Positions 16,257-25,032 of a DNA stretch of 32,492 nucleotides are shown one piece after another. The notes under the pieces were generated by a model. The model had not been told where the DNA came from. It ran no database searches and saw only the letters and a list, made by a program, of their open reading frames with translations. Origin of the DNA: Paracoccaceae bacterium (GTDB lineage: Bacteria; Pseudomonadota; Alphaproteobacteria; Rhodobacterales; Rhodobacteraceae); NCBI GenBank assembly GCA_002697345.1, contig NZVE01000014.1, positions 1 to 32,492 of the forward strand. The letters are read 5' to 3'. The position numbers and the translations under genes were made by a program. How positions within the stretch are numbered: position 1 is the stretch's first letter; each line of letters begins with the position of its first letter.

Positions 16257-17777
16257 CTATTGGCTGTAGTTTTGAACCCACGCTGGCAATACGCCTAATT
16301 CTACTTTAAAAATTGCCATCCCTAAAACGTAACACATAATAGTTAAAGCAAATATCGCGATTATATTTAGGAGAAAGCCAGTCTTTGCCATTTGTGGGAT
16401 CGATAGTAAACCACTACCAAAAACAATCGCATTAGGAGGTGTCGCTATCGGTAACATAAAGGCACAACTAGCTGCAAATGCAGCGGGTAATGCGAGTAAA
16501 AGTGGATTTTCAGCAAAGCCTACAGCAACCGCTACAATAATAGGCAAAAAAGCTGTCAAAGTAGCGACATTACTCATTAATTCTGAAAGGAAAATAATGA
16601 GCATGACTGTTAGCAACACTAGCAGCCAGGCAGGGATATCATCGAACTGAGTAATTTTAGAACCAATCCAGTCTGCCACGCCAAAACTGTTCATGGCACC
16701 CGCCAACGCCAAACCACCTCCCAATAATAGTAAGATTCCCCACGGCACATCTTTAGTGTCGCTCCATTGCAGTAGAAAAACACCTGCCTTCCAATCAACT
16801 GGGATAACAAACAGTAAGATAGCGCCAAATATTGCAATGGATGCGTCGTTGAGTACTAATCCTCCCAAAAAGGGTTCGATAATGCTTTTACCTATCCAAA
16901 GAGATGCAGTTAATAGAAAAACTAACAAAGTTCGAATCTCGGCAGTCGACATTTTCCCAAGATCGTCGAGCTTTTTATCAATAATATTACCAATACCTTT
17001 GTGACCTATCATTTCGCAGGGGAAAAGTACAAAAGATAGCATCCACCAGACGATGGCCAGTAGTGTTATGCCAATTGGAACCCCCACCATCATCCAATCA
17101 AGGAAATCAATCTCTAAGCCGTAATTCTGCTCGAAGTAACCCTTAAACATAACATTGGTAGAAGTACCTACAAGAGTCATCATTCCACCAATACTCGCGC
17201 TATAGGCAAGCCCTAGCATCAGTGCAGTGCCAAAAGCAGCTTTGGCGGCAGTATCACCATCACCTTCTCTCTCTAATAAAAGCGCGACTGAAATCGCGAT
17301 GGGTAACATCATCACAGTCGTCGCTGTATTTGTAATCCACATTGATAAAAACGCACTCGCGACCATAAAGCCGCCAATAACACTTCTTGGTTCTGTCCCC
17401 ACTCGCTTTACGGTTTCCATCGCAATTCGAATATGTAGATTCCAACGTTGTATAGCAAGCCCAATGATAAATCCGCCAAGAGTCAAAAAAACTGCCTTAC
17501 CAGCATAGCTGCTACCCACAGACTTGATAGTTCCTAAATCAAGAATAGGGAATAAGACCAGCGGTACCAATGCGGTTACTGCAATCGGAACAGCTTCAGT
17601 CATCCACCAAATAGCCATCCAGATTGCAATAACTAAAACTAACCAACCATCATCACTTAAACCTGCAGGTGGCTCAAACTGCAATGCCAGCACTGAAAAC
17701 ATAAGCCCGCCAAGAAGCCCTATTTGACGAATATTCAAGATAGATATTTTTTGCAGAAACACTACTTTGGCGCCCAT
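16257..17777 (-). CDS. SLC13/DASS-family sodium:anion symporter
   Basis: A 506-residue inner-membrane carrier with about 11-12 membrane segments. The two family sodium/substrate hairpin motifs are present as WITNTATTVMMLPI (TNT at 149-151, Ser to Thr) and LMSNVATLTAFLPI (SNV at 402-404), along with TEAVPIAVTAL and WGILLLLGGGLALA. Family substrates are di- and tricarboxylates or sulfate. Sulfate handling after sulfatase action, or uptake of a sugar-derived dicarboxylate, are both plausible here. Its start overlaps the cupin stop by 16 bases. The shorter GTG start just inside, after the cupin stop, cannot be excluded. Confidence 0.9.
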   Translation of the reverse strand: MGAKVVFLQKISILNIRQIGLLGGLMFSVLALQFEPPAGLSDDGWLVLVIAIWMAIWWMTEAVPIAVTALVPLVLFPILDLGTIKSVGSSYAGKAVFLTLGGFIIGLAIQRWNLHIRIAMETVKRVGTEPRSVIGGFMVASAFLSMWITNTATTVMMLPIAISVALLLEREGDGDTAAKAAFGTALMLGLAYSASIGGMMTLVGTSTNVMFKGYFEQNYGLEIDFLDWMMVGVPIGITLLAIVWWMLSFVLFPCEMIGHKGIGNIIDKKLDDLGKMSTAEIRTLLVFLLTASLWIGKSIIEPFLGGLVLNDASIAIFGAILLFVIPVDWKAGVFLLQWSDTKDVPWGILLLLGGGLALAGAMNSFGVADWIGSKITQFDDIPAWLLVLLTVMLIIFLSELMSNVATLTAFLPIIVAVAVGFAENPLLLALPAAFAASCAFMLPIATPPNAIVFGSGLLSIPQMAKTGFLLNIIAIFALTIMCYVLGMAIFKVELGVLPAWVQNYSQ

Positions 17778-18553
17778 TTAAATGCGTAATATTCAGCGTC
17801 CCCCTGACCAATATTTCGAATACCATGAGGGATCATTGATCGAAGAAAAATGAACGACCCAGCACCTACTTCATGAAGTTTGCCATCGATATATTCCTCA
17901 ACCTCTCCATGCCTGACTAAGATAATTTCTTCGTCAATATGGGTATGAGGTAAGTGACTTCGCATTCCTTCATTTAGCGTTGTAACATGCATTTCAAATT
18001 CTCTTAGCATAGTCGTTGGTTGGCGTATGATGTTTCTTCTTCCTCCCCTAGGATTCTCTACAAATTCAATATCATTCCAGTTGACAAGCAATGATTTCGC
18101 TGGATTTTGTAAAGACTTGGGCTCGTTAGTTTTAGTCTCTCGAGTGTTCCAAACTAAAAGATATAGAGTAACAACAGCTTCACCGCTGTTAGAGATAGTC
18201 ACTTTGTCATCGGGCATTATCAAGGACACACTTCCAGGACCCATGTCTTTGGTGACTAGACCCGATTGCTGAACCGTATCGCCTGATTTGATAATTGCTA
18301 ATGATTCCATGTCTGAGTCATTATTGCCTATGACAAAAGTATCTCCAGTGGCAATATTGATCAATGATATGTTGATTGACTTAAAACCATCACTAGAGGC
18401 ATCGACCAAATTCTTAGATATGGAGAGATTCTGCTGATCCAGCTTTATGCTATTCCAATCAAAACTGTTGGATACAATTAAGTTTTCTGCCTTGGTAACA
18501 ATGGACGTTAGCATGATTAATATAACGGCAAAAATATAAGTTAAATTTTTCAT
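17762..18553 (-). CDS. Secreted bicupin protein
   Basis: A 263-residue protein with a signal peptide (MKNLTYIFAVILIMLTSIVTKA). Two beta-barrel halves are visible. The first (about 50-140) has no clear metal ligands. The second (185-262) has His203, His205, Glu209 and His243, a complete cupin metal site (HTHIDEE, IPHGIRN). It starts at ATG behind AGGAAGG. It is first in the cupin-SLC13-PhoD set. Cupins such as KdgF open unsaturated uronates in the cytoplasm; an exported version next to uronate genes could act on a comparable periplasmic sugar product, but this is inference and no substrate can be assigned. Confidence 0.8.
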   Translation of the reverse strand: MKNLTYIFAVILIMLTSIVTKAENLIVSNSFDWNSIKLDQQNLSISKNLVDASSDGFKSINISLINIATGDTFVIGNNDSDMESLAIIKSGDTVQQSGLVTKDMGPGSVSLIMPDDKVTISNSGEAVVTLYLLVWNTRETKTNEPKSLQNPAKSLLVNWNDIEFVENPRGGRRNIIRQPTTMLREFEMHVTTLNEGMRSHLPHTHIDEEIILVRHGEVEEYIDGKLHEVGAGSFIFLRSMIPHGIRNIGQGDAEYYAFKWAPK

Positions 18554-18974
18554 AGTAGTGATTTCCTTCCTTATAAGGTTCTATGATCGATACATATGAC
18601 TTAGTCACCACTCTAATCTGATTACTACAATTATGGTGCATGAAAATTATTTTCCTCAGATGCGCTGTCGAAGGATAACTATCGATTACTCATTAACTCG
18701 AGGTAGTAATTAACCACTACTGTATAAATTATAAAGACGACTTACTCTTTTCATTCATAGCCAGAATAGCAATGCCATTGTGAAATATAAATATATTAGT
18801 CCACGAGGGGGAGATATTCCCATATCAGGTATCTAGCCATCATTCCGAATTTCAATCACTTACTTAACACAATATTTACGGTAACAAATAAAAAGATCAA
18901 GCTACTCCGAAAATAGTAGCGCCTAATACACCCAAGTTTTGAGGGCATATTAGACGCTCAGAGCAATGAACTAC
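18554..18974. other. 421-base gap between the cupin and TonB-receptor genes
   Basis: Apart from the hairpin at 18919-18957, I see no gene and no copy of the shared palindrome. A short inverted repeat GTAGT-N8-ACTAC (near 18700) could be a regulator site or chance. No confident promoter was found for the cupin operon, although one must lie here or transcription must run through from the receptor gene. Confidence 0.5.
18919..18957 (-). terminator. Hairpin after the TonB-dependent receptor gene
   Basis: Arms 18919-18933 and 18943-18957 form a 15-base stem with 12 Watson-Crick pairs and three mismatches or wobbles, and a nine-base loop. It begins 18 bases after the receptor stop. In the minus-strand transcript it is followed by UACUAUUUUC, an imperfect U tract, so termination is likely but may be leaky; it could also protect the 3' end. 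Confidence 0.6.
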
Positions 18975-21770
18975 TTAGAATGAGTAGTTCGCAGTTAGTG
19001 CATATGTTTTGCCCACCTCACGGTACTCGCGTGCTCGACTAGTACTACCCTGATAAGCATAGAATTGCTCGTCGGTCATATTAAAGCCTTCTAACGTCAG
19101 CGTAAGATTTTTGATTGCTGTCGGCCGATATGAGATAGATATATCCAAACGATTTTGAGGCTCTATGAACCGGTTGTCTCCTGAGACAGTAGCCCAAGTT
19201 TCATCGAAGTAATCGCTTCTGCTGGTATAAGCTGCACGAACACCTAGTAGTTCAGTTTCATAAAATACAATTAGATTATAAGTATCCTCTGATACACCAG
19301 AGAGAGGAAGCGTGTTGCCAGATGCATCAAAATTAGCGCTCTCATCCGCGTCGATAAAGGTCCAATTTGCTTGCACACCCATGTTACGTACTACGGGCAC
19401 GTCTACAAAATCAAAGTTTTGTAAAACACCAATTTCCCAGCCTGAGATATCAAAGCTGCCTGTGGTGTTGATACTATCAGTGATACTAACTGTCACGCCG
19501 TTAGTGTCAACACAGACATTGCTTGAGTCTAGGGCTAAAGAGCCCGTCGTTGCGGTCCCCAAATCGATGTCACTCAACGCAGCGATATCAGTCAAATTAG
19601 ACGGACAAAGAGTTCTGTTATCGATTCCGTTTGAGATTGTCTTGGTAAAGTATGCGGCAGAAACTGAACTTCCCGCTCGGTTATACCACTCAAGAGATAG
19701 ATCAAATGACTCTCCTTCAAAGGGTTCCAGTTCTGGATTACCTAGTGAGATTGAAACTGCGTCTTCCTCAATATCAATAGACTGTCCTACTTGGTAGCTA
19801 TCATCACCTTGGTGAGGACGCGAGATAGTTTCTGCAAATGATGCACGCAGTAATAGATCTTCGGAAATATCCCATACAAGGTTCACTGAAGGGAGAACAT
19901 GGCTAAAATCATGATCTGCAGTGTAATAAATCGGATCACCAAGACCTTTCCTGTAAGCACCAACCGTACGACTGGTATCAACATAACGTACGCCAACGTT
20001 GCCTCTTATTGGTAACTCCGTCGCTAGGTTAGCACCATCAAATCGCGCCATGAGGTAGGCAGCTGTGATATCACGCTCTGAATCACTGTAACGCTTGATA
20101 AGAGATTCGCCCTCATAAGCTGGCAGGCCTCCAAATGTTGCTCCTGTTACAGGGTTACCGTCGAGAAGCGTAGCTTCAAAGCAGTCGGGGTTAGGAAAAT
20201 ACCAGTTATCCACTTGGCCATCCAACGCTCCCATGAAATAGCCTCCACCTGGTGAGGTATTCCCATTGACACTTGATTCCATGCAAGCAGTATTATCGAT
20301 ACTGGTGTAGTCATAGATTGATTTATCCAGCTTCCATTCAGGACGCATCTTAGTTTGCTCCAGATCTCTGCGCTTTACTCCTGCTTGTAAGCTCGTCACA
20401 AACCCTTCCAATTCCCGCTCCACATCCAATTGGAAGGCGGTTTCCGATTGATCCGTATCGTATTCGTGTCCTGAATCATATGTGCTGCTCCAGCTGTCAC
20501 CATCATATGTAGCTAAATTAGCGAGATCGCCATCAACCTCTTGAAAGACAAAATCGTTAATATTACCAGAGCCTGTATTCACGAGAAACTTCATGCCGTT
20601 ATCTGCATTGGCACTTATCTTCCGACGAGACATAAATCCTACAGAGTCATAGGTGGCGGATGTGTCATGTATAGCCCCACTAATTGTCCACTGGTCAGCT
20701 GTCCATTCAAAATCTGCCGTAATACCCTCGACTTCCTGTTGCACGGGTATTTTCCGTTTTTGAGCTCTAACTTCGCCTCCGATTGCATAAAATTCCGAAA
20801 CAGTCTCTCCATATATTCCACCAGTTGTGGAAGTGGTAATAGCTTCAGTACTTTTGAATTTACGAGTTCTTAGCATTTGCCAGTCATGAGTGTAGTCGTC
20901 AGAAACATAAATACCATTTAAACCTAGTTTCAATTCTTCGGTTGCTTGAAACTCTACTCCTAAAGTTGCAGAAAGCCGATCTCCGACCGTTTGACGTGAT
21001 AGCAAACGAATCTGCGACGGTGTATAAACATCTGCGAGACCATCACCGTCTGGATCTGAAGTTGAATATGTATTAATTCGCGCAGTATCTCCTCTGAAAT
21101 TGGTATCGGAAGCGGACACCGAGCCAACGATTCCCCACCTACCATCATCAAATAATTTTCCACCACTAATCGTATAGCCTGGCTCAAGATCTTTAACATT
21201 GGTTTCGTAACTAGACTTCATAGACAGTACAAGGAAATCGTCTTGTAAATCCAATGCTTTTTTTGTGACGACATTAACAGTACCACTGATACCACCAGCG
21301 TCCATATCTGCCGTGGGAGATTTAATTACGTTGACCGCTGAAATCACTTCAGACGCTATTGTTCCGAATGAGAACCCTTTGTCGGCCTCAGGAGCAGCTA
21401 AAAGCTGGCCATTAACAGTAGTGAGAGCATACTGTGTCGGTAGTCCTCGCAACGCAACAAGTCCTGACCTTCTCTCGCCTTCATCGCCAGAGTAGTCCAT
21501 TTGGACACCTGTGATACGCTGGAGTGATTCAGAGAGGTTTAAGTCAGGGAATCGACCCATAGAGTCAGCAGAAATTCCATCTACGATGGTGTCATAGTTG
21601 CGCTTCGTCTGGAGCGCATTTTCCAGCGCCGCTCTAGTTCCGAGTACCACCACCTCTTCAAGTATGGCATCACCATCACTATTTGTGTTCTCCTCAGAAT
21701 CTTCTTGTGCTATTGCACTCGAATAGGCAGTAGCTACTGCAATCGCAAGGACACTTTTTAGTAGTTTCAT
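18975..21770 (-). CDS. TonB-dependent outer-membrane receptor (Caulobacter type)
   Basis: Outer-membrane active transporter, 931 residues from the ATG at 21770, chosen because GAGGGG lies just ahead and a signal peptide follows (MKLLKSVLAIAVATAYSSAIA). The TonB box region EEVVVLG leads into the plug, with the family block SADSMGRFPDLNLSESLQRITGV, then a long beta-barrel closing in Phe (ANYSF). This is the Xanthomonas/Caulobacter-type receptor class often used for plant and algal oligosaccharides; no SusD-like partner exists here. A shared-type palindrome sits on its promoter, so it should be co-regulated with the uronate genes. Substrate, presumably the oligosaccharide acted on by the GH28, DUF1080 and esterase enzymes, is inferred from context. 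Confidence 0.93.
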   Translation of the reverse strand: MKLLKSVLAIAVATAYSSAIAQEDSEENTNSDGDAILEEVVVLGTRAALENALQTKRNYDTIVDGISADSMGRFPDLNLSESLQRITGVQMDYSGDEGERRSGLVALRGLPTQYALTTVNGQLLAAPEADKGFSFGTIASEVISAVNVIKSPTADMDAGGISGTVNVVTKKALDLQDDFLVLSMKSSYETNVKDLEPGYTISGGKLFDDGRWGIVGSVSASDTNFRGDTARINTYSTSDPDGDGLADVYTPSQIRLLSRQTVGDRLSATLGVEFQATEELKLGLNGIYVSDDYTHDWQMLRTRKFKSTEAITTSTTGGIYGETVSEFYAIGGEVRAQKRKIPVQQEVEGITADFEWTADQWTISGAIHDTSATYDSVGFMSRRKISANADNGMKFLVNTGSGNINDFVFQEVDGDLANLATYDGDSWSSTYDSGHEYDTDQSETAFQLDVERELEGFVTSLQAGVKRRDLEQTKMRPEWKLDKSIYDYTSIDNTACMESSVNGNTSPGGGYFMGALDGQVDNWYFPNPDCFEATLLDGNPVTGATFGGLPAYEGESLIKRYSDSERDITAAYLMARFDGANLATELPIRGNVGVRYVDTSRTVGAYRKGLGDPIYYTADHDFSHVLPSVNLVWDISEDLLLRASFAETISRPHQGDDSYQVGQSIDIEEDAVSISLGNPELEPFEGESFDLSLEWYNRAGSSVSAAYFTKTISNGIDNRTLCPSNLTDIAALSDIDLGTATTGSLALDSSNVCVDTNGVTVSITDSINTTGSFDISGWEIGVLQNFDFVDVPVVRNMGVQANWTFIDADESANFDASGNTLPLSGVSEDTYNLIVFYETELLGVRAAYTSRSDYFDETWATVSGDNRFIEPQNRLDISISYRPTAIKNLTLTLEGFNMTDEQFYAYQGSTSRAREYREVGKTYALTANYSF

Positions 21771-21803
21771 ATGTATTCCCCTCAAAATTTATTTGTGTAA
21801 GTC

Positions 21804-21832
21804 AATCTATTTTAAATTGACACCGGTAACAA
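21804..21832 (-). promoter_or_regulatory. Promoter with operator over the -35, TonB-receptor gene
   Basis: On the minus strand: -35 TTGTTA (21827-21832), a 17-base spacer, -10 TAGATT (21804-21809), both four of six to consensus. The palindrome variant TGACACCGGTAACA (plus strand, 21818-21831) overlaps the -35 and spacer. A 5' leader of about 27 bases would carry the GAGGGG ribosome site. Confidence 0.65.
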
Positions 21833-21906
21833 CTAAGCTCTAAAAAACGCCAGTGAGATATATAAGTTACTAAATATATTGTCTCAATCATCAATATACC
21901 ATTACA

Positions 21907-21935
21907 ATGACACCGGTGACATTGCTTACTATAGA
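21907..21935 (+). promoter_or_regulatory. Promoter with operator over the -35, esterase-TctCBA operon
   Basis: -35 ATGACA (21907-21912, five of six), a 17-base spacer, -10 TATAGA (21930-21935, four of six). The palindrome variant TGACACCGGTGACA (21908-21921) covers the -35. It is about 77 bases from the receptor-gene site, so one region holds two operators for divergent operons; cooperative or looped binding is possible. Confidence 0.65.
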
Positions 21936-22033
21936 TGAATTAATACTGATATACAATACAGCCTTTCTGAATTAACTTTTAAACTAACTGGGTTTTTGTA
22001 GCAATTTTAACTGAGGCGGACGAAGAGAATATA

Positions 22034-23578
22034 GTGCAATATCGCAAAATCATCTCATTACTTTATCTATTTCTTGCATTGGTGCCATGCTCAATAGAAG
22101 CGGCTCAAAATCATGTAAATCCTTTAGTGACAGTCGATAGTGGCCCTGTAATTGGGATCATTAAAGGAGAGTCTTTAGTGTTCCTCGGCATTCCTTATGC
22201 AAGCCCCCCCGTAGGGGATTTGCGCTGGCGTCCACCTCAGATCATGTCGTCTTGGAAGGAACCCCTAGATGCTACCCAGCCTGGGGCGCACTGCCCACAA
22301 ACTCGGCATCAAGATGTTTCCAGTGAGGACTGTCTGACGATTAATGTTTATATACCATCCCTAAAATCCGAAGAGCCACTGCCTGTATTATTCTGGATAC
22401 ATGGCGGCGGATATAGGACTGGAACAGGCGCATACTATAGCTCTAGGAACATAAATAACCCTACTGAGCTGGTTGACGCAAAATTATGGAACCGTCAAGG
22501 AATCATTTTGGTCACTCTAAACTATCGCTTAGGTGCCCTAGGCTTCTTTGCTCATGATGCACTGGACGGTAGCCAAGGAGTTAATTATGGATTGTTAGAT
22601 ATTGTTGCTGGCTTAAAATGGGTTAACCGGAATATTGATACATTCGGGGGCGATAAGAGTCGGGTGACTATAATGGGCTCATCGGCCGGCGGGAATGCTG
22701 TACAGACGCTGATGGTCATGCCTCAAGTAGAGGGCCTTTTCAGTGCTGCCATATCTCAAAGTGGCTATGGTACAACCGTTTTGCCGCGGACAAGGCATGT
22801 CGAGTCGCTCACCGGATCACCCAGTGCGGAGAAGATTTCAAAAGCAATTCTAGAGCGCGCAATTGAAACATCGAGTGATCCGCTACTAGCAGAAGATCTG
22901 CGTGCACTGACGGCAAACCAGCTGGTCAATGCAAATGACGGGCTTCATTACCCTATTGTTGATGGCATTTCCTTGCCGGAAGAGCCTGGCATCTTATTTT
23001 GGCAAGGCAAACAGCACTCAGTACCCTACATGAGCGGAGGTAGTACTTATGATGGCAGCAGCTATAAAGCGGAACTCGGCCTCTCCCCTGGTAGTTTATT
23101 AGCTAGCACTCAACCATATGCCGGTGCAGTACGAGCGTTTTATGGAATTAAAACAGCAACATATACGCCTGAAGTAAAACAGCTCTTTGGTGATCTGCGC
23201 TATGTCTTGTCCTCTCGGCACACAACTCAACAAATGAATCGAGTCGCTCAGCCCGGCTATCTTTATATGCTGAGTTATATCCCCCCATCCGAACGCAATA
23301 ATTGGCGAGGCGCACCGCATTCGTGGCAAAAACGCCCACTCTTCCGCGATGAGGGCATTACGATCATTAATGACATGCGTCAGTACATCGTCAACCTGGT
23401 AAAAACCGGTAATCCTAATAGCATCGGCTTGCCAGATTGGCCTCCGGTGTCTGCCGGTAAAATACCTTGGATGATGTTCGGTAATGAGCCAAAGATCAAA
23501 CTCGATATATGGCAAGAAAAACTCGAGTTACTTCAGCGTGTCTATGAACATCGTATAACGCCCATGGTAGCGCAATGA
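22034..23578 (+). CDS. Exported type-B carboxylesterase
   Basis: A 514-residue alpha/beta-hydrolase of the type-B carboxylesterase family, with a signal peptide (residues 1-24), so it is periplasmic or secreted. The oxyanion-hole HGGGYRTG is at 123-130, and the nucleophile Ser217 lies in G-S-S-A-G (215-219). A probable acid is near Asp340 and the catalytic His429 is in GAPHSW. Cys87 and Cys100 match the conserved N-terminal disulfide. It starts at GTG after GAAGAGA. It is translationally coupled to the TctC gene by a 4-base ATGA overlap, which suggests it releases a carboxylic acid that the tripartite transporter takes in (inference). The ester may be an acyl decoration on the glycan or an ester of the uronate itself. 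Confidence 0.9.
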   Translation: MQYRKIISLLYLFLALVPCSIEAAQNHVNPLVTVDSGPVIGIIKGESLVFLGIPYASPPVGDLRWRPPQIMSSWKEPLDATQPGAHCPQTRHQDVSSEDCLTINVYIPSLKSEEPLPVLFWIHGGGYRTGTGAYYSSRNINNPTELVDAKLWNRQGIILVTLNYRLGALGFFAHDALDGSQGVNYGLLDIVAGLKWVNRNIDTFGGDKSRVTIMGSSAGGNAVQTLMVMPQVEGLFSAAISQSGYGTTVLPRTRHVESLTGSPSAEKISKAILERAIETSSDPLLAEDLRALTANQLVNANDGLHYPIVDGISLPEEPGILFWQGKQHSVPYMSGGSTYDGSSYKAELGLSPGSLLASTQPYAGAVRAFYGIKTATYTPEVKQLFGDLRYVLSSRHTTQQMNRVAQPGYLYMLSYIPPSERNNWRGAPHSWQKRPLFRDEGITIINDMRQYIVNLVKTGNPNSIGLPDWPPVSAGKIPWMMFGNEPKIKLDIWQEKLELLQRVYEHRITPMVAQ

Positions 23579-24546
23579 TCAGAGTCAGACGCCCTAACTT
23601 ATTATGCATTGCTGTATTTAGCCTTATTTTTTGTGATGCTGCTTATGGCAAAGATAGAGTTCACTTTTTAATTCCTGGCGGCGCCGGAGGTGGCTGGGAT
23701 ATGACTGCGCGGGCGGTCGGCGATTCGTTGTCTCGTTCGGGTATTATTGAAATGGCCTCTTATGAGAACCTATCTGGCGGCGGCGGCAGTCGTGCCATTG
23801 CGCACTTGATTGAGACTGCGCCGAGACAGACCAATACCCTGATGGTCAACTCATCATCGTTTATTCTTCGTTCACTGCTTAATAAATTCCCATTTAGTCA
23901 TCGTGACTTGACGCCAATAGCCAGTGTGATCGCTGACTATGGTGCCTTTGTTGTTCGTATCGATTCACCTTATGACGTATGGCAGGATGTTATTGATGAT
24001 TATCTTAAAGATTATCGTCGAGTCAATATTGCTGGCGGCTCATCACGAGGTAGCACGGATCATGTTGTTGCTGCCCTAGCTTTTTCTAAATCGAGTCTTG
24101 ATATTAGTCGTCTCAAATATATTCCCTACAACGCTGGTGGGCAGGCCATGGTGGGATTACTGTCAGGCGAGTGCCAACTGCTATCTACAGGCCTCAGTGA
24201 AGCAGTCACATTAGCTAAGCAAGGCGAAGTTCGTATTCTTGCGATTACTGCTCCAGAAAGATTACCGCTATTCCCAAATGTACCTACTTTAAGAGAGCAG
24301 AACGTCGATGCGGTATTTGCCAATTGGAGAGGGTTTTTTGCGCCACCTGGTATTAGCCAAGAAAATATGACGGATTATGGGCAGCTAATCCAAGAATTAC
24401 TCGACTTAGAAAGCTGGCAGCAGCTCCGCGCTAATCGTGGTTGGTCTCACTTATATTTGGCTGGCGGTAGCTTCGAAGATTTTCTTAGCGAACAAGAAAT
24501 GGAGCTTTCGATTCTTCTCGATGAATTAGGATTACTCAATCAATGA
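23575..24546 (+). CDS. TTT-family periplasmic carboxylate-binding protein (TctC/Bug type)
   Basis: Solute receptor of a tripartite tricarboxylate transporter. The 323 residues start with a signal peptide ending near AAYGKD and contain the Bug-fold blocks FLIPGGAGGGWDMTARAVG, ENLSGGGGSRAIAHL, AGGSSRGSTDHVVAAL and YNAGGQAMVGLLSGE. Bug proteins bind small carboxylates through backbone loops, so the ligand cannot be told from sequence. It lies between the esterase and TctB genes with 4-base overlaps on both sides. The esterase partner and the shared operator make an ester-derived acid or a uronate derivative the best guess. Confidence 0.9.
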   Translation: MIRVRRPNLLCIAVFSLIFCDAAYGKDRVHFLIPGGAGGGWDMTARAVGDSLSRSGIIEMASYENLSGGGGSRAIAHLIETAPRQTNTLMVNSSSFILRSLLNKFPFSHRDLTPIASVIADYGAFVVRIDSPYDVWQDVIDDYLKDYRRVNIAGGSSRGSTDHVVAALAFSKSSLDISRLKYIPYNAGGQAMVGLLSGECQLLSTGLSEAVTLAKQGEVRILAITAPERLPLFPNVPTLREQNVDAVFANWRGFFAPPGISQENMTDYGQLIQELLDLESWQQLRANRGWSHLYLAGGSFEDFLSEQEMELSILLDELGLLNQ

Positions 24547-25031
24547 CAAAATTCTTTGATAATAAAGATCGCGTGGGCGCCTCTCTTATCTTGGCTTTCT
24601 CACTTTTCTATTTGCGAAGTTCATACTCTATTCCAGTAGATCCATTCGATGCTCAGGTTGGCTTCACGTCAAAAACATTACCTATCTTTTTGGGTTCATG
24701 TGCGTTTGTAATTTCATTGTTGTTATTGTTTATTTCCTATTTAAAATCTGAGGGAGACTCTATTTCAGAGGGCGTACGGGGCTATGATTGGAAGCCAGTG
24801 CTGGCTTTAATACTTTTAATGGCTGCTTATGTCACACTATTTAGTTTTCTGGGCTTTGTGCTGGCAAGCGTACTGTTCTTGCAGTCGGCATTCTTTCTCT
24901 TGGGAGAGCGCAGGCTTTTAGTCAGTATCTCAGTATCACTAGGTCTGGTATTATTTTTGTGGCTACTATTGACTCAAGTTTTCAGCTTATATCTTGATGG
25001 AGGCACTCTATATCGAGTGTTGGGGAGCTAG
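24543..25031 (+). CDS. TTT transporter small membrane subunit (TctB type)
   Basis: A 162-residue protein with four predicted membrane helices (about 12-30, 45-65, 85-125 split in two, 128-150), the plan and length of TctB subunits. These are poorly conserved, so the assignment rests on topology and on its place between the TctC and TctA genes. It overlaps the binding-protein gene by four bases (ATGA) and is followed after one base by the TctA start. Confidence 0.85.
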   Translation: MTKFFDNKDRVGASLILAFSLFYLRSSYSIPVDPFDAQVGFTSKTLPIFLGSCAFVISLLLLFISYLKSEGDSISEGVRGYDWKPVLALILLMAAYVTLFSFLGFVLASVLFLQSAFFLLGERRLLVSISVSLGLVLFLWLLLTQVFSLYLDGGTLYRVLGS

Positions 25032-25032
25032 T

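Noticed and set aside
19312-19797. 161-codon plus-strand frame opposite the TonB receptor
   Set aside because: Antisense shadow of the receptor barrel, no family features.
23099-23515. 138-codon minus-strand frame opposite the esterase
   Set aside because: Antisense to the region encoding the catalytic His of an intact esterase.
24994-25032. Longer N-terminus for TctA starting inside tctB
   Set aside because: The added residues do not match the family, and ATG 25033 directly after the tctB stop gives the usual TctA start.
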